Source: Paraglaciecola chathamensis S18K6
GTDB taxonomy: Bacteria; Pseudomonadota; Gammaproteobacteria; Enterobacterales; Alteromonadaceae
Reading direction: 5' to 3'
Assembly (NCBI GenBank): GCA_000314955.1
Contig: BAEM01000063.1
Location: forward strand, 1-64,000
Length of the DNA: 64,000 nt
Below the pieces are notes generated by a model. The model saw nothing but the letters and a program-made list of their open reading frames with translations. It was not told the DNA's origin and did not search any database. Made by a program: the position numbers and the translations under genes. Of the stretch, positions 58,560 to 64,000 are shown piece after piece; positions within the stretch are counted from its first letter, which is position 1; each line of letters starts with the position of its first letter.

Positions 58560-59705
58560 TTAATGAGACTGTTCCTGCGAGACCAACTCCATCCAAGTTA
58601 CGGTCTCGCCATTGTCTGGCGTTGAAATTGCGATGTGTGACATGAATGAATCTGGCGCGGCACCGTGCCAATGCCGGGTATTGGGTGGGATAGTGATAAC
58701 ATTACCCGGTAACATCTCCTGAATATTCCCACCTTCATTCTGAACCAGTCCTTTTCCTGAGATAATGATGAGTGTTTGGCCTTTCGGGTGGGTATGCCAG
58801 GCAGTACGAGCTCCCGCTTCAAACTCCACCAATGCTCCGCGATAATGACCATCTATCGGCGACGTGAACCGAGAACTGACTTTCGCTACTCCACTAAAGT
58901 TAGTGGGTGAGCCTTGTGTAACCGTTGAATCACTGCTCACGGTGACGTGCTTGGTGGTTTCGTTGTTCACATCGATATTCGCAACACTACTAAGAACGTG
59001 ACTGGCTCTTATTGCGCTGTCCTGACTCACGGAGTCCTTTAGAATGCGTGTGAATTCGAGCAACTGTGCGGGGCTGTAACCGACCCTTAGTGATAACTTC
59101 ATGTGCGACATCAATTGGGCTTCAACCCCCGGCATCGCAGAAAGCATACTAATAGTGAGTAGCTCTCTGTCTTTAACGGTTAGTACGTCCCGATAAAATA
59201 TATCTGCGAATAAATGCTCTACGAGAAATGTCTCTATAGTTGGTACAAAGCCCGCGTAGCCCGTTGTGCGATTGGACATATCTCGCCCTACCAGTTCATT
59301 GCGAACCTGATGACCATAACTATTCGCGTTGTAATCATCCGGAAGCGGTGTCGCTTCTCTGCCTACTTCATCGGTCATTCCCTGCGCTTTTCGTTCTGAA
59401 GCCACATCCATAAAAGTCATAATGCCGTTTAGTGCACGGGGAAACCCTGCATACGCATAAGAGTGGATGAAAATTTCTTTAATTTCGTTGACGGTTAACC
59501 CATTTTCCAACCCAGCCTTGAGCGCTTCATTCAGCGTTTGTACATCGCCTGATGCCGTGAGTGCAGCAATCGGAATCATTGAGGCTTGGCGTTTGTCTAG
59601 AGACTGACTTTCTTCTGTGGCATTGACTGCGCTGACGAACAACGCACATAATCCAAGAAGTGGCGTTACGATGACCTGCTTTAACGAAAACTTATTGATT
59701 TTCAA
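58560..59705 (-). CDS. Exported double carboxymuconolactone-decarboxylase domain fused to a cupin
   Basis: A protein of about 381 residues with a signal peptide (VIVTPLLGLCALFVSAVNA). Two CMD domains follow: LNEALKAGLENGLTVNEIKEIFIHSYAYAGFPRALN, and VLTVKDRELLTISMLSAMPGVEAQLMSHMKLSLRVG. Neither shows the CxxC of AhpD peroxidases. A cupin domain closes the protein (TAWHTHPKGQTLIIISGKG, PGNVITIPPNTRHWHGA) with a His-rich metal site. The TTG at 59705 has GAGGG seven bases upstream and was preferred over the TTG at 59723. Its role is unknown; the domain set suggests ring or quinone chemistry. Confidence 0.85.
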   Translation of the reverse strand: MKINKFSLKQVIVTPLLGLCALFVSAVNATEESQSLDKRQASMIPIAALTASGDVQTLNEALKAGLENGLTVNEIKEIFIHSYAYAGFPRALNGIMTFMDVASERKAQGMTDEVGREATPLPDDYNANSYGHQVRNELVGRDMSNRTTGYAGFVPTIETFLVEHLFADIFYRDVLTVKDRELLTISMLSAMPGVEAQLMSHMKLSLRVGYSPAQLLEFTRILKDSVSQDSAIRASHVLSSVANIDVNNETTKHVTVSSDSTVTQGSPTNFSGVAKVSSRFTSPIDGHYRGALVEFEAGARTAWHTHPKGQTLIIISGKGLVQNEGGNIQEMLPGNVITIPPNTRHWHGAAPDSFMSHIAISTPDNGETVTWMELVSQEQSH

Positions 59706-59742
59706 AATAATTCCCTCGCGCAAAATGATGATTCATATACGT

Positions 59743-60834
59743 TTAATCTAAACCTTTCTCGTGCAACCAATCAGACATGAGCGTTGCTATTTCAGAGTTA
59801 TTCAGGTCTGAAAATGGAAAGTGGGTGTTACCATAAATACCTATTTGGGGAAGGTGAATAACAGTAGCATCACCACCATGTCGGTTTATGGCATCAGCCC
59901 ACTCGTAAGCCATCTCAAGCCTGATTCGCCAGCCATCTTCGCCGGGCAATTGACTGGGTTTTTCTGGAATATTGTCACCGTAATAAATCACAATTGGGAT
60001 CTGAGTCAGCTTGTTAAAATCATCCAGAGGAGCTTCTACCGCAGTTAATGGACCACTGCTACTCTGCTTCTGGGCAGGCGCTTCGCCTTCAGGGAAAACA
60101 AAATTACTACCGGGCTCATAAGAAACAATGGCCTTGATGTGCTGACTCTGCATGGCTGCCTGCCACCCCATTCCTCCGCTGTGTGAATGGGTAACTAGGA
60201 TGCCATCGCCAATTTTGGTAAATAAGGCTTCAACCGCATCAGCATTTACATTGATATTGATAGGGCCGACATCAGGCACCATTTGTCGAAAATATTGTTC
60301 TAACGACGCTTCATCTTTTGGAAACTGCACATTGGGGAAGTAGTCAGGCCATGTACCAACGCGAAAAGTATTGAACCACATTTGCTCATTCGGAATCGGC
60401 TCGTAGCTACCAGAGAGTGTGGCTTTTGCGGCGTTACCACGCCGGGGTTGGTCAATCAAATAAACGCCGTACCCTTTGCGTAGGAATATATTCTGGTAAC
60501 CTTCACGGCCATCTGGTGTAGATTCCCACGTTTTCGAGAACTGCCCGAAACCATGCCACATTACTAACGGGTATTTTCGTTCATTGACTGGAATTTGATA
60601 AAAGACATAAGCGTGATCGCCATGTAACGTTTGCCCGGCAGACGTCAATTTTATCGGATCAAATTCCCCTTCTTTTTGAATGACAGTCCCACCCACAGCG
60701 AAACTACCTTGTTCTGCGAGCATTAAAGGGGATGCTGAGTCATTTGTCTTATAGGTAGTGCTACATGCACTCAGTACCAGAACTGTTGACGCCATTAGAG
60801 TCAACGAACGATAGCTTCTTATGATCGAAATCAT
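59743..60834 (-). CDS. Alpha/beta hydrolase lipoprotein
   Basis: A 363-residue lipoprotein (VLVLSACSTT, acylated Cys24) with an alpha/beta hydrolase fold. YPLVMWHGFGQFSKTWE forms the oxyanion region, and VTHSHSGGMGW the nucleophile elbow, with Ser flanked by His and Gly rather than the usual GxSxG. A catalytic His may lie in YGNTHFPFSDL near the C-terminus. It is 12 bases from the previous gene and belongs to the AraC-divergent operon. The substrate is unknown; an ester or lactone is likely. Confidence 0.85.
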   Translation of the reverse strand: MISIIRSYRSLTLMASTVLVLSACSTTYKTNDSASPLMLAEQGSFAVGGTVIQKEGEFDPIKLTSAGQTLHGDHAYVFYQIPVNERKYPLVMWHGFGQFSKTWESTPDGREGYQNIFLRKGYGVYLIDQPRRGNAAKATLSGSYEPIPNEQMWFNTFRVGTWPDYFPNVQFPKDEASLEQYFRQMVPDVGPININVNADAVEALFTKIGDGILVTHSHSGGMGWQAAMQSQHIKAIVSYEPGSNFVFPEGEAPAQKQSSSGPLTAVEAPLDDFNKLTQIPIVIYYGDNIPEKPSQLPGEDGWRIRLEMAYEWADAINRHGGDATVIHLPQIGIYGNTHFPFSDLNNSEIATLMSDWLHEKGLD

Positions 60835-60846
60835 GTCATTAACTCC

Positions 60847-61902
60847 TTACTTCAATACGTCATCAAAGAAGTGGCTGAGTTGCGTCATGGCTTGTGAAAC
60901 GTATTCAGGCTTCCAATAGGTCTCAATGTGTGTAGCACCCTCGATAAGAAATAATTGCTTATCCTCAGACTTGGTCGCTAATTCAAACGCGTTTTTGGTC
61001 ATGTACAATGAATCCGCTTTACTACCGGCAATCATCAATAAGGGCTGATTAATAAGATCCATATTCGTCGCTGCATCAAAATTCATCAGCGACAACAAAC
61101 TGCTCTCTGTATAGCGAAAAGTCGAATTTGGATGGGCATGGGTTTTGCCATAATATTCGAATCCTTGTCGGTAAAGATCGAAGGGCAAGGCTGCAATTTG
61201 TTCGTCGGTTAGCTTTGCATCACCGACATAACGGACTTCTCCCGTCTTGGCTTCGATTTCTCGCGCTTCAGAAGCGGACGTTAAACGTTGCTGAATGGTA
61301 TCTAGCGCAGAGTCCATGTAACCGTTTCGGCGAACACGTCCAGAATTAAACATGCTAAGTGTCGCGATGGATTTGAAACGTTTGTCGGATTGCGCTGCTT
61401 TAAGGGAGTAGCCACCGCCACCACAAATGCCAAGAAGTCCTATCTGGGATGTTGAAACCCCTGGGTAGGTAGAAATGACGTCCGCCATGCCGTGGATGTC
61501 TTCAATACGGTTAGCCGGTTTATCAATATTTCGAGGCTCACCTCCGCTGGCACCTTGGTAAGCGGCATCAGCAGTGATGGTGATGTAGCCTTGTTCCGAT
61601 AGTCGTTGAGCATACAGCCCCGCAACCTGCTCTTTCACACCACCGTTAGGGTGAGCGATGACAATCGCAGGATATTGTTTCGACGGATCAAAACCAGGTG
61701 GAGTGTACACATTCGCGGCGATGTCGATGTTATTTAATTTATAACTCACCGCATGAATATTGACCTTACCCTCAACGTTTTTCGTAATGGCCCCTTCGTA
61801 CGTCAACGTAAATGGATTCTGTCGATAGTCCGCCGACAATACTTCAGCAGACAATAGATTTGCCGACAGTAGGAATGCAGCCGTTTTAACCAGTGATTTC
61901 AT
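60847..61902 (-). CDS. Exported dienelactone-hydrolase-like alpha/beta hydrolase
   Basis: A 351-residue protein with a signal peptide (about 1-23) and an alpha/beta hydrolase domain: AIVIAHPNGGVKEQVAGLYAQRLSEQGY, then the nucleophile elbow GLLGICGGGGYS in which Cys160 takes the nucleophile position, as in dienelactone hydrolases. The Asp may lie in MIAGSKADS and the His in IEGATHIETYW. It is the first gene of the minus-strand operon, 211 bases from the divergent AraC-type gene. Confidence 0.86.
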   Translation of the reverse strand: MKSLVKTAAFLLSANLLSAEVLSADYRQNPFTLTYEGAITKNVEGKVNIHAVSYKLNNIDIAANVYTPPGFDPSKQYPAIVIAHPNGGVKEQVAGLYAQRLSEQGYITITADAAYQGASGGEPRNIDKPANRIEDIHGMADVISTYPGVSTSQIGLLGICGGGGYSLKAAQSDKRFKSIATLSMFNSGRVRRNGYMDSALDTIQQRLTSASEAREIEAKTGEVRYVGDAKLTDEQIAALPFDLYRQGFEYYGKTHAHPNSTFRYTESSLLSLMNFDAATNMDLINQPLLMIAGSKADSLYMTKNAFELATKSEDKQLFLIEGATHIETYWKPEYVSQAMTQLSHFFDDVLK

Positions 61903-62113
61903 ATTTTTCCCGTGACTTAAAAAGGTGCCAAATAGCGCTCACACACCAAGAGTTAATCTCATGCTTTTAAGGATAGTAACGGCGAGAAAAAGTCAGTATT
62001 CAAATTCTGTTCAATAATTGCCTATTTCTCTGAGTACAAATTAGATCTATGTATTAGCGCCTACAGGGTGGCTATACTGACTGTATCTGAAACATCTGTA
62101 ATGTGGCATAAAG

Positions 62114-63034
62114 ATGAAAACCGACCCTACCCATGTAAACAATATGAAGCACTTAGCATCAAGCATTTCGAAGCTGACCGTACACGATGATTACTGCCCG
62201 ACAGATATTCCTGGATTGACGGTATTCAAGAAAATTGACGCGAACATTCCGATGGCCGGCGCATATGAACCCAGTGTGTGTCTGATTGCACAGGGAGCAA
62301 AGCGTGTTCAATTAGGTGAGGAAACCTTCTTTTATGACACAGAGCACTATTTGTTTTCAGGTGTTCATTTACCGGTAGTAGCTCAAGTCACGGAAGCAAG
62401 TGCCGAACATCCTTATCTTGGTCTTAAACTGACTTTCGACTATCAGGAAATCACGCAACTGATGGCGGACAGCCAACTACCGCCTCCCAAGGGGCAACGT
62501 TCAGATCGTGGTATGGCAACGGGTAAACTAACACCAGCGTTAATCAGCGGGTTTCAACGACTACTTGATTTGGCTTATGAGAGTACAAATATTCCGATGC
62601 TCGCGCCCATGATAAGACGAGAAATATTTTATCGTTTGCTTGTCGGGGAGCAGGGTGAAAAGCTTAGGCAACTCGCCGCAATGGGGACGCAAACGCATCA
62701 GGTGGCAAAGGCAATCGCATGGCTCAAATCTCAATTTTCAGAACATATCAGGGTGGAGGATTTGGCTCGGGTCGCGAACATGGGGGTATCTACTTTTCAC
62801 CACCATTTCCGAAATATGACTGCGATGAGTCCGCTGCAATATATAAAGCAAATTCGACTTCAGGAAGCCAGACGTTTAATGCTAACCGAGCACCTCGACG
62901 CTGCAACTGCGGCATTTCAGGTTGGTTACGAAAGTCCCTCCCAGTTTAGTCGTGAATACGCACGACTTTATGGATGCTCCCCGGCGAAAGATGTCAACGA
63001 ATTGCGATATAAATTGGCGCAAACGGGAAATTAA
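62114..63034 (+). CDS. AraC-family transcriptional regulator
   Basis: A 306-residue activator with the AraC_N (YqhC-like) cupin domain at about 30-190 (EPSVCLIAQGAKRVQLGEETFFYDTEHYLFSGVHLPV) and a C-terminal AraC DNA-binding domain (RVEDLARVANMGVSTFHHHFRNMTAMSPLQYIKQIRLQEARRLM; FQVGYESPSQFSREYARLYGCSP). E. coli YqhC, of the same type, activates aldehyde-reductase genes. Here the divergent operon contains two aldo/keto reductases and a probable aldehyde-oxidising molybdoenzyme, so it is very likely the regulator, perhaps sensing reactive aldehydes. The 211-base intergenic region must hold its target site, which I could not define. Confidence 0.9.
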   Translation: MKTDPTHVNNMKHLASSISKLTVHDDYCPTDIPGLTVFKKIDANIPMAGAYEPSVCLIAQGAKRVQLGEETFFYDTEHYLFSGVHLPVVAQVTEASAEHPYLGLKLTFDYQEITQLMADSQLPPPKGQRSDRGMATGKLTPALISGFQRLLDLAYESTNIPMLAPMIRREIFYRLLVGEQGEKLRQLAAMGTQTHQVAKAIAWLKSQFSEHIRVEDLARVANMGVSTFHHHFRNMTAMSPLQYIKQIRLQEARRLMLTEHLDAATAAFQVGYESPSQFSREYARLYGCSPAKDVNELRYKLAQTGN

Positions 63035-63384
63035 AGGTAATGAAGTGAATAATCTGCGTGATTCATAGGCATAAGTTTCACTTGATCTTCCCCCAGCTTC
63101 GTAGACACTTTACTTGCCTGTGAATTTGTCATTAGTGAGCAAGTTTAATTAACGCTCGGTCAGGCGCGTAGCGGTAAACACAATGATCAGATATCTCGTA
63201 AGCAGGTTAGGTGGCAAACGAAAGCGTTTCAGTGCGTTATGGCGACGATCTGCGTTAAGATAGCTGCGAACTTTTTCACCGATATTCCCGTGGGGGTTAT
63301 CCAGTCAAAAGTTGAGTACTTTACTCTGACCGCGGCGGGATATGCTTTAAACTATCCACAAGCCTGTGGATAGTTTCATGAGCG
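63035..63384. other. Gap between the AraC-type gene and the tus-like gene, with a DnaA-box-like palindrome
   Basis: About 350 bases without a gene. At 63349-63360 and 63365-63376 lie AAACTATCCACA and its exact reverse complement TGTGGATAGTTT, separated by AGCC. Each arm contains CTATCCACA, one base from the DnaA-box consensus TTATCCACA. It lies eight bases past the tus-like stop codon, so it may alternatively be that gene's terminator; no clear U-tract is present. No enteric-type Ter sequence was found here. Confidence 0.6.
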
Positions 63385-64000
63385 TTAGGATTTTCCTTTC
63401 GAACTATTGCTATCGGCATACAAGTTCATTCTCTTGATTAGTAATTGTAGCGAGTCTTCCTTTCTTGTTCGATTCTGCTTTTTACTGGCATCAAATGACT
63501 CCAGAGGAGTGAAATATCCGGGCCTATTAAATACGATGTAGGGCAGGCCAGCACTATAACCTATCGCTGAATTCGCATCTTCTAGCCTAATGGAAGCTTC
63601 AGGCCGTAACTTGATTCTACGACGAATTGTAAATGTATCGTTCGTCTGCCGCTCGATTAACGATTTATCTGCCGCTAAAACAGCTTTCCAGCTTTCCATT
63701 GAATGAGAAGGGGGAACAGTAAATATTCCGTTCTCAATCTTCTCTAACAGTTCCGTCTTCGTTAAGTTGCTCACTCTGGGGCGAGAAACCCAATTGAAGT
63801 TAATCCGGTGAACATTTTCATCAAAGCAGTAGATGGAACGGTACACGGTTGTAGTTATCAGGTGCATAAAGCGGTCATGAACTTCTTTCCACTTTTCCAA
63901 CGCAGTTTCGCTTAAAGCAAGGACTCCAGCTTTAAATGCTAATTTTGCAGAATTTACCCGTTTTACTTGTGCTGAAATCTCGAACTTAGCGCCAGAGACC
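63385..64000 (-). CDS. tus: Tus-like DNA replication terminus site-binding protein (partial, cut by window edge)
   Basis: The frame stays open from the right window edge to 63385 (about 204 residues), so the N-terminus is outside the window. It aligns with E. coli Tus from about residue 110 to the end: FEISAQVKRVNSAKLAF, then KWKEVHDRFMHLITTTVYRSIY against Tus [20 protein letters not shown], and the closing LQLLIKRMNLYAD against LRLIIPRLHLYVAD. The His equivalent to Tus His144 (63877-63879) is kept, and Trp replaces Phe140. Tus arrests replication forks at Ter sites. Ter specificity may differ from the enteric one. Confidence 0.82.
   Translation of the reverse strand, partial: VSGAKFEISAQVKRVNSAKLAFKAGVLALSETALEKWKEVHDRFMHLITTTVYRSIYCFDENVHRINFNWVSRPRVSNLTKTELLEKIENGIFTVPPSHSMESWKAVLAADKSLIERQTNDTFTIRRRIKLRPEASIRLEDANSAIGYSAGLPYIVFNRPGYFTPLESFDASKKQNRTRKEDSLQLLIKRMNLYADSNSSKGKS

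Overview
The window reads as chromosomal DNA of a marine gammaproteobacterium, most likely in the Alteromonadaceae (Alteromonas / Paraglaciecola / Glaciecola group). The case rests on catabolic loci for algal sugars, very large TonB-dependent receptors of the TIGR01782 type, a TRAP transporter, a formylglycine sulfatase and moderately AT-rich intergenic DNA. No rRNA, tRNA, CRISPR array or intact insertion sequence was seen. All calls come from reading the sequence; no database was searched.

Region 1 (about 0.5-22.9 kb) looks like a locus for ulvan, the sulfated rhamnose/uronate polysaccharide of green algae. It holds an NCS1-type permease, an S1 sulfatase, a KDG kinase (kdgK), a three-part TRAP transporter, kduD, kduI, a DeoR-type regulator, an FGGY sugar kinase, a bifunctional rhamnulose-1-phosphate aldolase/lactaldehyde dehydrogenase, rhaI, an FMN L-lactate dehydrogenase, a TonB-dependent receptor and an exported beta-propeller protein resembling PL24/PL25 ulvan lyases. 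Together they would take the unsaturated uronate to KDPG, and L-rhamnose to DHAP plus pyruvate. Boxes built on TGATTGA, repeated every 10 bp, precede most transcription units of this region and are the likely DeoR operators.

Region 2 (about 22.9-26.9 kb) is an accessory island: an Xre/MbcA-type antitoxin with no recognisable toxin, a short unknown ORF, and a compact cassette of an Xre repressor divergent from a basic HTH/coiled-coil protein translationally coupled to an SF2 helicase. It is the best candidate here for an undescribed (possibly defence) system.

Region 3 (about 26.9-45.8 kb) is a complete myo-inositol catabolic locus: an RpiR-type regulator, a TIM-barrel isomerase, a TonB-dependent receptor, a second NCS1-type permease, then iolC (fused to a DUF2090 aldolase domain), iolD, iolE, iolA/mmsA, an iolI-like gene, iolH and iolG, a clear terminator, an EamA transporter, and iolB on the opposite strand. 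A palindrome of the form TGAAATAnATATTTCA recurs in all its promoter regions. A LacY-type permease remnant and a LacI regulator follow.

Region 4 (about 48.3-52.6 kb) is a Fur-box-controlled iron operon (siderophore receptor, small membrane protein, PepSY membrane protein). Region 5 (about 52.8-63.0 kb) is an eight-gene minus-strand operon of oxidoreductases and hydrolases divergent from an AraC regulator: two aldo/keto reductases, a Tat-exported molybdenum hydroxylase with its 2Fe-2S subunit, an exported SnoaL/NTF2-like protein, a double-CMD-cupin protein and two alpha/beta hydrolases. The right edge cuts a gene for a Tus-like replication-terminus protein in which the histidine equivalent to E. 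coli Tus His144 is kept.
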